Origin: Marinobacter sp. 1-4A
GTDB taxonomy: Bacteria > Pseudomonadota > Gammaproteobacteria > Pseudomonadales > Oleiphilaceae
DNA: 64,000 nucleotides
Assembly (NCBI RefSeq): GCF_016597725.1
Contig: NZ_VCGY01000006.1
Coordinates: 1 to 64,000 of the forward strand
Reading direction: 5' to 3'
Part shown: piece by piece, positions 20,593 to 30,534 of the stretch
Layout of the letters: every line of letters starts with the position of its first letter
Numbering within the stretch: the first letter of the stretch is position 1
Translations under genes and position numbers: made by a program
The notes under the pieces: model-generated
Databases searched by the model: none
What the model was told of the DNA's origin: nothing
The model's input: only the letters and a program-made list of their open reading frames with translations

Positions 20593-21684
20593 GTTTCGCA
20601 TCGCGGTTATATCCGGGTTCCGCACTACACCTTTTTCGGTAACGATCAGGTCAATCAAGCTCGCTGGCGTCACATCAAATACTGGATTGAACACCGACAC
20701 TCCCTCCGGCGCCAGCGGTATGCCCCTTATCTCACGAACCTCAGTGCCATCTCGCTCTTCAATAGGAATATCTGCACCAGACTGCAAATCCATATCCACG
20801 GTAGTGGAAGGTGCAACAACCATAAACCCGACTTTGTGGTGTCTTGCCAGCACAGCGAGGCTATACGTGCCAATTTTGTTGGCCACATCGCCGTTGGCGG
20901 TAATCCGGTCGGCACCCACAATAACCCATCGAACCTCGCCCGCGGCAAGAATGGCGGCTGCGGCGCCATCGGCATTCAGGGTTACCGGAATACCATCTCG
21001 CATCAGCTCCCAAGCGGTAAGGCGGCTACCCTGAAGCCAGGGCCGGGTCTCGTCTGCATACACTTGCTTCAGCAGGTTTTTCTCATGCAGCCGACGAATA
21101 ACACCCAGCGCAGTACCATAGCCACCGGTTGCGAGCGCGCCTGTATTGCAGTGAGTCAGAACCGACACTTGAGCGGTACCCTCCGCGCTGGCAGAAAACC
21201 CCATCGCTTCAAGCGCGTAATCCGCCATGGTTAGATTTGCCGCAAGATCCTCCTGATGAATGGCAACCGCTTCATCCTCCAATCGCGCCAGCGCTTCACT
21301 GAGTGTGCTGCAACCGACAAACACCCGCTCCATGCGCTGCAAGGCCCAGAACAAGTTAACGGCTGTCGGCCTCGACGCTGCTAAATCACGGATAGCCTCT
21401 TGTATTTGAGCGCGCCAATCGCTTGCTGTTGCCTGCCGCGCAGCCAGAGCGACACCATAAGCCGAGCTGATACCAATCGCAGGGGCACCGCGAACAACCA
21501 TATCTCGAATGCACTGCGAAACGCCGGATGCGGTCGTCAGAGTTAGCCACTGTTCCTGAACGGGAAGCAAGCGTTGATCCAGTAACTCTAAGCTGGCACC
21601 AAGCCACCGCAGTGCTACGGTGCCACTAGATTGGGTGCCAGAAGAAGGCGTGGGTGAAAACTGGGATTCTTTGGAACTATTCAT
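20581..21684 (-). CDS. mtnA: S-methyl-5-thioribose-1-phosphate isomerase
   Basis: MtnA isomerises methylthioribose-1-phosphate to the ribulose form in methionine salvage. The 367-residue protein shows the family blocks [19 protein letters not shown], the catalytic cysteine in [18 protein letters not shown], and the catalytic aspartate in [20 protein letters not shown]. The N-terminal ~20 residues are serine-rich and poorly conserved. It is divergent from the methylthioadenosine/adenosylhomocysteine deaminase-like gene, in the same neighbourhood as in Pseudomonas. Confidence 0.95.
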   Translation of the reverse strand: MNSSKESQFSPTPSSGTQSSGTVALRWLGASLELLDQRLLPVQEQWLTLTTASGVSQCIRDMVVRGAPAIGISSAYGVALAARQATASDWRAQIQEAIRDLAASRPTAVNLFWALQRMERVFVGCSTLSEALARLEDEAVAIHQEDLAANLTMADYALEAMGFSASAEGTAQVSVLTHCNTGALATGGYGTALGVIRRLHEKNLLKQVYADETRPWLQGSRLTAWELMRDGIPVTLNADGAAAAILAAGEVRWVIVGADRITANGDVANKIGTYSLAVLARHHKVGFMVVAPSTTVDMDLQSGADIPIEERDGTEVREIRGIPLAPEGVSVFNPVFDVTPASLIDLIVTEKGVVRNPDITAMRNLFG

Positions 21685-21822
21685 CGTCTGGCTCCGCTTT
21701 CATAACGCTGAAAACGGCCAGTATAACGGTTATACTTCCGGGCTACATTTTATCGTCCGGCGGCCTCGTGCTCTGTTTATATGCTCTATGGCATTCGTCG
21801 CCGGCACTGCAAGGCAGGGTTA

Positions 21823-23163
21823 ATGACGGCAGATACTATCACTGCAGCCGATATTCGCATCAACGCTCGCTGGCTGATTCCGATTGAACCATACGGAGTG
21901 GTGCTTGAGCATCAAGCCGTGATCATACAGGGCACCAAGATTGCTGCCGTTATACCTGTGGCGCAAGCAGATCGCGAGTTTCGCACCCGAGAGACTATTA
22001 ACCTGCCCCACCATGTGGTTATGCCAGGGTTGATCAACATGCATGGCCATGCAGCTATGTCACTGTTTCGCGGCATGGCAGACGATTTACCGCTAATGAC
22101 TTGGTTAAACGATCATATCTGGCCTGCTGAAGGCCGTTTTGTTAGCGAACAATTCATTGCAGACGGTACGCAACTCGCCATGGCGGAAATGCTGAGAACC
22201 GGCACGACTACTTTCTCAGACATGTATTTCTTCCCGGAAATTGTCGCCCAAATGGCACATGACACGGGCATGCGTGCGCAAGTTTGCTTTCCTTTGCTGG
22301 ACTTCCCGACTGTGTGGGGTTCAGGGCCTGACGAATACTTGAGCAAGGGCGAGGCGCTGATCGATGAGTGGCGAGGCGATGATTACATTATGCCCGCGAT
22401 TGGCCCGCATGCGCCCTACACTGTGTCGGATGGACCGCTGAGCAAGGCTATAGAGCTTTCCGGGAAAACCGGCGCACGTATCCAGATCCATTTGCATGAA
22501 ACCGCATTCGAAGTAGCAGAAGCTATAGAGAAGGAAGGGAAACGCCCTATCGAAAGGCTTGCGGAACTTGGCGCCCTTAGTGACCGAACCCAATGCGTTC
22601 ACATGACTCAACTTATCGATTCTGACATTGCACTTGTTGCAGGCACAGGCGCACACATCGTTCACTGCCCGGAGTCCAACCTAAAGCTCGCTAGCGGCTT
22701 ATGCCCTGCCCACAAGTTAATGGAAAGCGGTGTTAACCTCACCATTGGAACAGACGGTGCCGCCAGCAACAATGATCTGGATCTGTTTGCTGAAACCCGT
22801 ACGGCCGCCATGGTCGCGAAGGTGGTTGCCAGTGATGCCGCGGCACTTTCAGCCCACAAAGCTTTGCATATGGCCACCCTTAATGGAGCCAGAGCTCTGG
22901 GGCGGGAACATGAGTTGGGGTCGCTAGTAGCGGGGAAACTCGCCGACATTATCGCCATCGACCTAAGTGATCCATTTATTCAGCCGGTTTATGACCCAGC
23001 CTCCCATCTTGTTTATAGCAACCATGGGCGCGCAGTAACCCATAGCTGGATTAACGGCGTACCTCAAGTACAGGATGGCAAGTTAACGCGTATAGATGTA
23101 CCGGATCTAATGCTTCGTGTTGCAGGCTGGGCGGAAAAAATTCGCAAGCAACAGGCTGACTAA
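21823..23163 (+). CDS. TRZ/ATZ-family amidohydrolase, likely 5'-methylthioadenosine/S-adenosylhomocysteine deaminase
   Basis: This is an amidohydrolase of about 446 residues with metal ligands H-x-H in NMHGHAAMS, a histidine in [11 protein letters not shown], another in [14 protein letters not shown], and the aspartate in [14 protein letters not shown]. These match MTA/SAH deaminases, which turn methylthioadenosine into methylthioinosine. The adjacent divergent mtnA supports a role in the MTA salvage route that passes through inosine. The ATG at 21823 has AAGG and AGGG-like sequence upstream; an earlier in-frame ATG is less likely. Confidence 0.9.
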   Translation: MTADTITAADIRINARWLIPIEPYGVVLEHQAVIIQGTKIAAVIPVAQADREFRTRETINLPHHVVMPGLINMHGHAAMSLFRGMADDLPLMTWLNDHIWPAEGRFVSEQFIADGTQLAMAEMLRTGTTTFSDMYFFPEIVAQMAHDTGMRAQVCFPLLDFPTVWGSGPDEYLSKGEALIDEWRGDDYIMPAIGPHAPYTVSDGPLSKAIELSGKTGARIQIHLHETAFEVAEAIEKEGKRPIERLAELGALSDRTQCVHMTQLIDSDIALVAGTGAHIVHCPESNLKLASGLCPAHKLMESGVNLTIGTDGAASNNDLDLFAETRTAAMVAKVVASDAAALSAHKALHMATLNGARALGREHELGSLVAGKLADIIAIDLSDPFIQPVYDPASHLVYSNHGRAVTHSWINGVPQVQDGKLTRIDVPDLMLRVAGWAEKIRKQQAD

Positions 23164-23198
23164 CCGAGTTTCGACAGATTGACCAGGCAGAAGACAAG

Positions 23199-23915
23199 AT
23201 GACAAATCAGAACGTTGACCGTAACGAAATTGCGAAGTTTGAAGCCCTTGCCAGCCGCTGGTGGGACCCCACCAGCGAGTTTAAACCGCTGCACGATATT
23301 AACCCCTTGCGCCTCAACTATATTGATGAGCGCGTATCGCTTGCTGGCAAACGAGTAGCAGACATTGGCTGTGGTGGCGGGCTGCTCTCCGAAGGCATGG
23401 CTCTGCGCGGCGCCCATGTAACCGGTATAGATATGGGGGAGGCACCTTTGGCGGTGGCGCGGTTGCACGGTCTGGAAAGCGGAATCAAGGTAGACTACCG
23501 GCAAATCACCGTTGAAGAGCTGGCACGGGACCCCGAGCACGCTGGCCAGTACGATGCCGTTACCTGTCTGGAAATGCTAGAACATGTGCCCGACCCTGCC
23601 TCGGTTATCAAAGCCTGCTCAACCCTACTCAAACCGGGCGGACACATGTTTGTATCAACCATCAATCGCAATCCAAAATCTTTTTTGTTTGCGATTGTGG
23701 GTGCCGAGTACGTCCTAAACATGCTCCCCAAAGGCACTCACGAATGGAAGAAATTCATCCGGCCATCGGAGATGTCAGATCACCTGCGCCATGCAGGACT
23801 GGAGGTGCGCGAACTCACAGGCATGACCTATAACCCCATTACCCGCACCTACAAGCTTGGCCGTGATGTAGACGTTAACTACCTGATGCACGCCCGGGAT
23901 ACCCGTGAAGACTGA
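23199..23915 (+). CDS. ubiG: Ubiquinone biosynthesis O-methyltransferase
   Basis: UbiG performs the two O-methylations in ubiquinone synthesis, using S-adenosylmethionine. The 238-residue protein has the family start [19 protein letters not shown], the SAM-binding motif [16 protein letters not shown], and [14 protein letters not shown]. Family members have the FIRPSEM region near the C-terminus, which is present. It follows the deaminase by 35 bp and overlaps the next gene by 11 bp. Confidence 0.96.
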   Translation: MTNQNVDRNEIAKFEALASRWWDPTSEFKPLHDINPLRLNYIDERVSLAGKRVADIGCGGGLLSEGMALRGAHVTGIDMGEAPLAVARLHGLESGIKVDYRQITVEELARDPEHAGQYDAVTCLEMLEHVPDPASVIKACSTLLKPGGHMFVSTINRNPKSFLFAIVGAEYVLNMLPKGTHEWKKFIRPSEMSDHLRHAGLEVRELTGMTYNPITRTYKLGRDVDVNYLMHARDTRED

Positions 23916-24567
23916 CCAACCTTCAACTGTTCTGTTCGATCTGGATGGCACCCTGATTGATACAGCGCCGGACTTTATCCGCTGCCTAAACGAGATGCGC
24001 CAGCAGCACGGGCTTCCGGCGCTTCCGGCAGACCACATACGCAGGTCTGTTTCCAATGGCGCCCGGGCGATGGTGCGTGTGGGGTTTGGGCTAGAGCCAG
24101 ACCATCCGGATTATCTTAACAAGCACACAGCCTTTCTAGATTTGTATGAAGCGGGCGTTGCCGTTGAGACCCGGCTTTTCGAGGGCATGGACGCACTGCT
24201 CCAATCGCTAGAGCAGCGGGGAATTCCCTGGGGAATCGTTACCAACAAACCGGTGCGCTTTGCCGAGCCGCTGGTTCAAGCTCTTGGCTTGGCAGAGCGT
24301 TGCGCAGCGCTGGTGTGCCCAGACCATGTCACTGACCGCAAACCGCACCCGGAAGCCCTATTTCTCGCCTGCAAACAAATCGGCGCAGATCCGGAGCATG
24401 CGATGTATGTAGGCGACCACGAACGTGACATCCAGGCTGGTCGTAATGCGCGTATGAAAACCATTGCCGTACGTTACGGCTACATAGAAGAGCCAGAAAC
24501 CGTTGACCTATGGCAAGCAGACTTTATTGCCGACACCGTGAACCATCTCGCAAAGCTGTTACAATAG
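23905..24567 (+). CDS. mupP: HAD-family phosphatase, probable N-acetylmuramic acid 6-phosphate phosphatase (MupP) or phosphoglycolate phosphatase
   Basis: The 220-residue HAD hydrolase has motif [14 protein letters not shown] (nucleophile D), motif II VTNKP, the lysine in DRKPHPE, and motif [17 protein letters not shown]. By sequence alone it could be Gph. The order ubiG - phosphatase - yciK is that of Pseudomonas mupP, which acts in peptidoglycan recycling, so I prefer MupP. The start is GTG at 23905, inside ubiG, giving an 11-bp overlap. Confidence 0.72.
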   Translation: MKTDQPSTVLFDLDGTLIDTAPDFIRCLNEMRQQHGLPALPADHIRRSVSNGARAMVRVGFGLEPDHPDYLNKHTAFLDLYEAGVAVETRLFEGMDALLQSLEQRGIPWGIVTNKPVRFAEPLVQALGLAERCAALVCPDHVTDRKPHPEALFLACKQIGADPEHAMYVGDHERDIQAGRNARMKTIAVRYGYIEEPETVDLWQADFIADTVNHLAKLLQ

Positions 24568-24632
24568 CGCGCTTCTAAAACGGGCCATTTTGACAGACTT
24601 TGATAAACCCCAGTCTGCTACGGAGACAGGTT

Positions 24633-25382
24633 ATGCAAGATTACAAGGCACCCGCTGATCTGCTGAAAGACCGCATCATCATGGTGACCGGTGCGGGCAG
24701 CGGCATTGGCCGTACCGCCGCAAAAACCTATGCCGCCCATGGTGCCACAGTGATTCTTGTAGGCAGAACTGTGGGCAAACTGGAAACGGTTTATGACGAA
24801 ATCGAAGCTGCCGGGCACCCGAAACCGGCCATAGTGCCAATGAATTTCGAAGGCGCAGCGGTAAAAGATTACGAAGAACTGGCCATGACTCTGGAAGACA
24901 ACTTCGGGAAACTCGACGGCCTTCTGCACAACGCCGGTATTCTTGGCGACCGTAGCCCGGTGGAAATGTACGATCCAGAAACCTGGAACAAGGTTATGCA
25001 AGTAAACGCCACGGCGCCATTCTTGCTGAGCCGAGCGATGATCCCGCTGCTGCGCATGTCTGACGCGGCTTCTGTTATCTTCACATCTTCGGGTGTTGGC
25101 AGACAGGCAAGAGCCTATTGGGGCGCCTATGCGGTTTCCAAGTTTGCGGTTGAAGGCCTGAGCCAACTTCTGGCTGATGAACTGGACGACGAGCGCCATA
25201 ACATTCGGGTAAACAGCCTGAACCCGGGTGCCACCAGAACCAACATGCGAGCCCACGCCTACCCGGCAGAAAACCCGCAGCAAAACCCGGCGCCGGAAGA
25301 GTTGATGCCCATTTATCTGTACCTGATGGGTAAAGACAGTGAAGGTGTGAACGGCCAGAAATTGGATGCCCAGCCAAAGTAA
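24633..25382 (+). CDS. yciK: YciK-family short-chain oxidoreductase
   Basis: About 249 residues with the NAD(P)-binding TGxxxGxG motif (VTGAGSGIG), NAG in LLHNAGILGD, the catalytic serine in VIFTSSGVGR and YAVSK as the YxxxK pair. Its length and sequence match YciK. Substrate is unknown to me. The ATG at 24633 has GGAGACAGG upstream and is preferred to the TTG at 24600. The stop overlaps the ATG of the next gene (TAATG). Confidence 0.88.
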   Translation: MQDYKAPADLLKDRIIMVTGAGSGIGRTAAKTYAAHGATVILVGRTVGKLETVYDEIEAAGHPKPAIVPMNFEGAAVKDYEELAMTLEDNFGKLDGLLHNAGILGDRSPVEMYDPETWNKVMQVNATAPFLLSRAMIPLLRMSDAASVIFTSSGVGRQARAYWGAYAVSKFAVEGLSQLLADELDDERHNIRVNSLNPGATRTNMRAHAYPAENPQQNPAPEELMPIYLYLMGKDSEGVNGQKLDAQPK

Positions 25383-25615
25383 TGGAACTACTTTTTTACA
25401 CGACATCCCAATGCCACCTGTGTGAACTGGCAGAAGCCCTGCTAGTGAGCACACCTATGCCAGTACCGATACCAGTGGACGTAGTGGACATCGCACAATC
25501 TGAAGAGTTGGTAGAGCGCTACGGTACACGAATTCCCGTTCTTCGCCGCAACGACACCGGGGAAGAACTCAACTGGCCATTTACCCGGGAACAGCTACTT
25601 ACGTTTCTGCAATGA
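25382..25615 (+). CDS. Glutaredoxin-like thioredoxin-fold protein (DUF836)
   Basis: The 77-residue protein begins [20 protein letters not shown], with a CxxC redox pair at residues 11-14 in the position of the glutaredoxin active site, and has the cis-proline segment TRIPVLRR. It probably acts as a small thiol-disulfide protein. It is translationally coupled to yciK (1-bp overlap) and lies 13 bp before yaaA, suggesting co-expression with the peroxide-stress gene. Confidence 0.83.
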   Translation: MELLFYTTSQCHLCELAEALLVSTPMPVPIPVDVVDIAQSEELVERYGTRIPVLRRNDTGEELNWPFTREQLLTFLQ

Positions 25616-25628
25616 GGAATTATCTGAC

Positions 25629-26399
25629 ATGTTGATGGTTATCTCACCTGCTAAAACTCTCGATTACGAGAGCCCATTGGCAACGGAAACCTATACCCAG
25701 CCAGACTTTCTGGATGACGCCTGCGAACTGATTGACCAACTCAAAGAGCTGGAGCCGCATCAGGTCAGCAATCTGATGAGCGTCAGCGATAAGCTGGGCC
25801 AGTTGAATGCCGAACGATTCCAAAACTGGCACACACCATTCTCGCCCGAAAACGCCCGTCAGGCTGTTCTGGCATTTAAAGGCGACGTTTACACTGGGCT
25901 AGACGCGGAAAGTTTCAGCGAACAAGACTTCAACTTTGCCCAAAAGCACCTACGCATGCTGTCCGGGCTTTATGGCATTCTCAAGCCCCTCGACCTGATG
26001 CAGCCATACCGTTTGGAAATGGGCACCAAGTTTGAGAATAAACGGGGCAAGGATCTCTATGCATTTTGGGGTGACCGCCTTACGCAAGAGATAAACCGTT
26101 TGCTAGAAAGCGACGACGAAGTGTTAGTTAATTTGGCTTCGAACGAATACTTTAAAAGTATTAAAAAGAAAGACCTTGAAGGACAGATAATTACTCCCCA
26201 CTTCAAGGATTGGAAGAATGGCCAGTACAAGATAATCAGCTTTTACGCTAAGAAAGCCCGTGGCCTCATGTGCCGCTACGCCATCCTGAATCGTATTACC
26301 AATGCAAACGACCTCAAGGGTTTTGACCTTGATGGTTACTATTTCAGCGAAGACCAATCCGATAAAAATAACTGGGTTTTCCTAAGGGATGAGCATTAA
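25629..26399 (+). CDS. yaaA: Peroxide stress protein YaaA
   Basis: The 256-residue protein matches YaaA (DUF328/UPF0246) along its length: [16 protein letters not shown] at the start, [49 protein letters not shown], and [12 protein letters not shown]. YaaA lowers intracellular iron-driven damage during peroxide stress in E. coli and binds DNA structures. An AGGA site precedes the ATG. The neighbouring glutaredoxin-like gene fits a redox role. Confidence 0.94.
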   Translation: MLMVISPAKTLDYESPLATETYTQPDFLDDACELIDQLKELEPHQVSNLMSVSDKLGQLNAERFQNWHTPFSPENARQAVLAFKGDVYTGLDAESFSEQDFNFAQKHLRMLSGLYGILKPLDLMQPYRLEMGTKFENKRGKDLYAFWGDRLTQEINRLLESDDEVLVNLASNEYFKSIKKKDLEGQIITPHFKDWKNGQYKIISFYAKKARGLMCRYAILNRITNANDLKGFDLDGYYFSEDQSDKNNWVFLRDEH

Positions 26400-26440
26400 A
26401 CAGAAGAGACACCCAACCCAGAGTTAAATCGGAGTAAATC

Positions 26441-26641
26441 ATGAATGAAGCAGTATTTTCCCAGATCGCCATGATGGTGCTTCTGACCGGCCTTATTGGT
26501 TGGATGGGTTTTATCGTTTGGGATTTGGCTAAGAAATCACAGGCCGGAAAGTTTGGTACCATCGCCCTGTTTACAGTGCTGGGGGCGGGTGTTTTCGGCT
26601 TTATCGTTAAAACAGTGCTCGTAGAAGTTATCCAAATATGA
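26441..26641 (+). CDS. DUF2788 small membrane protein
   Basis: The 66-residue protein has two predicted membrane helices: about 8-29 (IAMMVLLTGLIGWMGFIVW) and about 40-62 (TIALFTVLGAGVFGFIVKTV), with a charged loop AKKSQAGK between. It matches the DUF2788 pattern. GGAG lies 6 nt before the ATG. It sits between yaaA and rdgC on the same strand. Function is unknown. Confidence 0.8.
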   Translation: MNEAVFSQIAMMVLLTGLIGWMGFIVWDLAKKSQAGKFGTIALFTVLGAGVFGFIVKTVLVEVIQI

Positions 26642-26660
26642 AAGACAAGGATCAAGCCTG

Positions 26661-27587
26661 ATGTGGTTTCGCAACGCCCGCGTTTTCCGTTTTACCAAGC
26701 CATTTGATATTTCTTCTGAAGAGCTGGAAGAAAAACTCAGCGCCGATGCGTTCAAACCCTGTGGCCCACAAGAAACCGCTCGTCAAGGATGGGTTCCGCC
26801 ACTGGGCAAACACGGTGAACTACTGGTTCACAGTGCCAACGGTTATCATCTGATTGCCTTGCGCAAAGAAGAGAAAATTCTGCCCGGCCCCGTAATTAAA
26901 GATGCGGTTGAAGAAAAAGCCGAAGCCATAGAGCATGAACAAGGCCGCAAAGTTCGCCGCAAAGAAAAGGAAGAAATTAAAGAGCAGGTGATGCTTGAAA
27001 TGCTGCCCCAGGCGTTTTCTCGCAACCGACGCAGCTTTGCATATCTGGCGCCGAAAGACGGCGTTCTCGTGGTTGATGCAGGCTCCGCAAAGCAAGCGGA
27101 AGATATGGCTTCAACGCTGCGCAAAAGTCTGGGGTCCCTACCGGTGCGCCCACCTGTACTGGAGCAATCGCCCATATTTACCTTTACGGGCTGGTTGAAC
27201 GAGTCCATTGACCTGCCAAGTAGTGTAGTACTTGGGGATGAGTGTGAGCTAAAAGACCCATCGGAAGATGGCGGCGTGGTCCGCTGTAAAGGGCTGGATT
27301 TGAAAGCGGATGAAATTCGCAATCACTTGGAAGCCGGGATGGAAGTTACCAAACTTGCTTTAACCTGGGATGACAACGTGTCCTTCGTTCTTGACGAGGA
27401 AATGGGCATTCGCCGACTGAAATTTGGTGAAACACTTCAAGAACAGCTCGACGATGTGGATGTGGACGACGCTGTTGCAAAGTTTGACGCAGCCTTCACA
27501 CTCATGACGCTGGAACTGTCCAAACTGATTCCGGGCTTGCTAGAAGCCATGGGCGGCGAAGACCGTTCGGCCATTGTTGAAGAGTAA
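26661..27587 (+). CDS. rdgC: Recombination-associated protein RdgC
   Basis: RdgC is a ring-forming, non-specific DNA-binding protein that limits RecA activity. The 308-residue protein has the family N-terminus MWFRNARVFRFTKPF, the GWVPPLGKHGELLVH segment, the charged RKVRRKEKEEIKEQV stretch, and AFTLMTLELSKLIPGLLEA at the C-terminus. Length equals the usual ~300. It is the last gene before a convergent junction with a hairpin at 27610-27635. Confidence 0.95.
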   Translation: MWFRNARVFRFTKPFDISSEELEEKLSADAFKPCGPQETARQGWVPPLGKHGELLVHSANGYHLIALRKEEKILPGPVIKDAVEEKAEAIEHEQGRKVRRKEKEEIKEQVMLEMLPQAFSRNRRSFAYLAPKDGVLVVDAGSAKQAEDMASTLRKSLGSLPVRPPVLEQSPIFTFTGWLNESIDLPSSVVLGDECELKDPSEDGGVVRCKGLDLKADEIRNHLEAGMEVTKLALTWDDNVSFVLDEEMGIRRLKFGETLQEQLDDVDVDDAVAKFDAAFTLMTLELSKLIPGLLEAMGGEDRSAIVEE

Positions 27588-27609
27588 TAACTTTAGCTTA
27601 TGGGCAACG

Positions 27610-27635
27610 CTGGGGCCTTTCTAAGAAGGCCTCAG
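27610..27635 (+). terminator. Hairpin between convergent rdgC and acyl-CoA synthetase/GNAT gene
   Basis: Arms CTGGGGCCTT and AAGGCCTCAG form a 10-bp stem (one mismatch) around a 6-nt loop. It lies 23 bp after the rdgC stop and reaches the 3' end of the opposite gene. It lacks a clear T run. Confidence 0.45.
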
Positions 27636-30376
27636 TGGGCACTTTTCCCTAACCGCTCTTTCTGCCAGTCATTTTCCGGCTCGTTCAGCACCAGCCGCAA
27701 ATCCATAACCTCTTCTTCAACGTTATATTTCACTTCAAACCCCATGTGCTCAGCCAACTGCAGCATCGGCCGATTGTCCGCTAGCACATTCCCCACCATT
27801 TCAACCGTGCCACGAGCGCGGCAGTAATCAATCATCTTCTGCATTAGGGCGACACCAAGCCCCTCGCCCTTCATTTTATCGTGAACCATTACGGCAAACT
27901 CGCACTGAAGGTTGTCCGCATCTGTCCAGGTGCGCACAGTGCCCAGAGTTTCATCCCCTTCCCCGTCTTCTCTTGGCGCGTTGGCGATAAAAACCATTTC
28001 CCGGTCGTAGTCGATCTGTACCATCTGAGCGACGTCCTCCCGAGTGAAGTGTTTACGATACTGAAAAAAACGATAGCGAATGGATTCGGGCGATTGAAGC
28101 TCATGGAAAACCCGGTGGGAGGGCTCATCCTCTGCCAGAACCGGGCGGATAATCACCCTTCGACCGGATTTGGGTAATACCAGCCACTCCTCAAGTTCTC
28201 TCGGGTAAGGCTGGATAATTGGCTGGCCACGCGTTTCCGATAGATTAATGGCCACGTTAACCGCTACAGCACCCTGCTCATTGAACAACAAGGGTGAAAT
28301 CTCCAGACCCCGGATTTCAGGTATATCAATAACAATCTGGGACAGGGTAACCAAGGTTTCTGCTACTGCTCGGATATCTGCCTCCGGCTTCAAGCTATGC
28401 TCACGAAGCAACTTAAACATATAGGTCCGGCGCAGCAGCTCTCTTGCGAGGACCATGTTCAACGGTGGCAAGGCTATCTGGCGGTCTGTCATCACATTGA
28501 TATGGGCACCAGACGCACCGCAAACCACCAAAGGCCCAAACTGGGCATCTCTGGTAATCCCTACACTGAATTCAATACCACCAATGTGCTGATAGGAACG
28601 CTGCATGGCAAAACCGAGAAAACCACTGTTCGGGAAATGCTTCTGGTACTCCTCCATCAGGAACTGGCAGGCATCAATAATCGCAGCCTCACTACTCAGC
28701 TTCTGAACCTTACCCTTGTAGCGGCGCTGGGCAACCGTCAAGGTCACAAACGGGTGACAGGCTTGCTCGTGCACAAGGGTTACGTCCACGGGGCGGCGCT
28801 CTATGGAAAAGGCCTCGAGTACTTCTTCTACGTCTTCGCAGTAAATCGTCTCGATGGTATTGATACCATAATCGCAGATCACTTCACGGGCTTCACGGCT
28901 CGACAAGTGCTTGCGGCCTGAGCGCAACGCATTCATTACCAATCGACGTGGTTTTGCGTAATCCGAGAAATGATCCGTAAACGACTCGGGGGTTTCCGTC
29001 AGCAAGCGCTGGATACGCTGGTGCCGAACATGCTGCATAAAAGCAACAACCGCTTTTTCCGGATTAAAAAACGAAGGCAGCCCGGCGCGATAAAATTCAT
29101 CACGGGCTTCCATGACCGTGCTCTGCCCCAGCCAACAGGTGAAAATATTAAGCCGCGTGCCCTTTGCCGCCTGCACTACAGCATCAGCAATCTGCAAGCT
29201 GTCTTCGGTCAAACTAGGCGCGTACATTACCAGCACGTTGGCTACTTCGGGATCCTTAGCCAGAATCTTGATGGCATTGCCATATAGCTCCGGTGACGCA
29301 TCATAGTTAAGGTCGATGGGATTTTTGCGTGTCCAATAGGGCGGTAGAAGCTCAGCAAGAGACCTAATGCTGGACTCGGACAAGTCTGCAAGCTCGCCTC
29401 CGAGATCCGCCAGCCGATCCACTGCAAGAACACCCGGCCCCACACCATTAGCTAAAATAGCAAGGGTTTCCCTGCGCAAAGGCCGCATGCGGGTAAGCGT
29501 TTCCAGAGCGTCGAACATTTGCCCCAGACCATCAACACGCAGCACACCGGCGCGCTGGAGCATGGCGTCATATATGGGATCGCTTCGCCTTATGCCATCC
29601 GGTAGCTCGTGAGTTAGCCACTCGGACTCTGGCACCCGGCCAGATTTAACGGCAATGACCGGCTTAGTTCTCGAGGCCACTCGCACGGCGGACATAAAGC
29701 GTCGTGCATTTGGAATGTGTTCAATGTGCAGGAGAATAGCTCGGGTTTGGGAGTCTTGGGCGAGGTAGTCAATTAGGTCGTCATGATCTATGTCCATGCC
29801 GTCGCCGAGGGTGAGAAAATAGGAAAAACCAACCCCCCGTGCAAAGGCCCAATCGATAACTGAACTGGCAATAGTGCCAGACTGGCCCACGAACGCCACG
29901 CGGCCGGGAAGCACCCCCATGTGCGCATAGGTGGCATTCAAACTTCTGGCCGGGACCATCAAACCGATGGTATTGGGACCCAAGACTCTAATGCCGGTTT
30001 CCCTCGCCGCATCCCGCACCGAGTACATCAAAGGCTGGCCGGTTTTACTGTGGGTACGGGACATACCGCCGGTCATCACAATTGCTGTACGCACGCCCGC
30101 CTCACCCAAGCGCCGGATGGTTTTAGCAACTGTATCCGGTGGCGTACAGACAATGGCTAGATCTGGCGTAAACTCCATTTTGGAAATATTTTTGACACAA
30201 GGTACGCCATGAACATTTTCGTAATCCCTCTGGTTAACCACCAAAAGCTTGCCCGGATAGCCGCCACTCATCAGGTTTCGCAACACCATACCACCAAGGT
30301 TGCCCGCCCGCTCCGATGCCCCGACCAACGCAACGGACTCAGGATTAAACAGACTTTCCAGATATCGGGTGCTCAC
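27632..30376 (-). CDS. Bifunctional acyl-CoA synthetase (ADP-forming)-like / GNAT acetyltransferase
   Basis: This 914-residue protein has an N-terminal CoA-binding domain (FNPESVALVGASERAGNLGG), succinyl-CoA-ligase-like domains (LGPNTIGLMVPARSLNA, FVGQSGTIASSVIDWA), an ATP-grasp part (about 480-720), and a C-terminal GNAT domain (about 745-900) with the acetyl-CoA loop in KMKGEGLGVALMQKM. The layout matches Pat/YfiQ protein lysine acetyltransferases, in which the synthetase part is often regulatory. Substrates here are unknown. It is divergent from a histone-deacetylase-family gene across ~158 bp, suggesting an acetylation writer/eraser pair. Confidence 0.9.
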   Translation of the reverse strand: MSTRYLESLFNPESVALVGASERAGNLGGMVLRNLMSGGYPGKLLVVNQRDYENVHGVPCVKNISKMEFTPDLAIVCTPPDTVAKTIRRLGEAGVRTAIVMTGGMSRTHSKTGQPLMYSVRDAARETGIRVLGPNTIGLMVPARSLNATYAHMGVLPGRVAFVGQSGTIASSVIDWAFARGVGFSYFLTLGDGMDIDHDDLIDYLAQDSQTRAILLHIEHIPNARRFMSAVRVASRTKPVIAVKSGRVPESEWLTHELPDGIRRSDPIYDAMLQRAGVLRVDGLGQMFDALETLTRMRPLRRETLAILANGVGPGVLAVDRLADLGGELADLSESSIRSLAELLPPYWTRKNPIDLNYDASPELYGNAIKILAKDPEVANVLVMYAPSLTEDSLQIADAVVQAAKGTRLNIFTCWLGQSTVMEARDEFYRAGLPSFFNPEKAVVAFMQHVRHQRIQRLLTETPESFTDHFSDYAKPRRLVMNALRSGRKHLSSREAREVICDYGINTIETIYCEDVEEVLEAFSIERRPVDVTLVHEQACHPFVTLTVAQRRYKGKVQKLSSEAAIIDACQFLMEEYQKHFPNSGFLGFAMQRSYQHIGGIEFSVGITRDAQFGPLVVCGASGAHINVMTDRQIALPPLNMVLARELLRRTYMFKLLREHSLKPEADIRAVAETLVTLSQIVIDIPEIRGLEISPLLFNEQGAVAVNVAINLSETRGQPIIQPYPRELEEWLVLPKSGRRVIIRPVLAEDEPSHRVFHELQSPESIRYRFFQYRKHFTREDVAQMVQIDYDREMVFIANAPREDGEGDETLGTVRTWTDADNLQCEFAVMVHDKMKGEGLGVALMQKMIDYCRARGTVEMVGNVLADNRPMLQLAEHMGFEVKYNVEEEVMDLRLVLNEPENDWQKERLGKSAH

Positions 30377-30534
30377 GCTGACTCTCCTTGGTACGTTGTT
30401 TTAGCTATCTTATGCATTGATCAACCGATGTGAAATGCCGATTACCACTATACGACCAAAGAAACTCGGCGCCATCAGATTATCCCTGATAAGATTGAAG
30501 AAAATACAAGTATAGTCGGGACGTTTCGAAATTT

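Noticed and set aside
24618-25454. 278-residue frame opposite yciK
   Set aside because: It mirrors the yciK coding sequence and has a composition typical of an antisense shadow.
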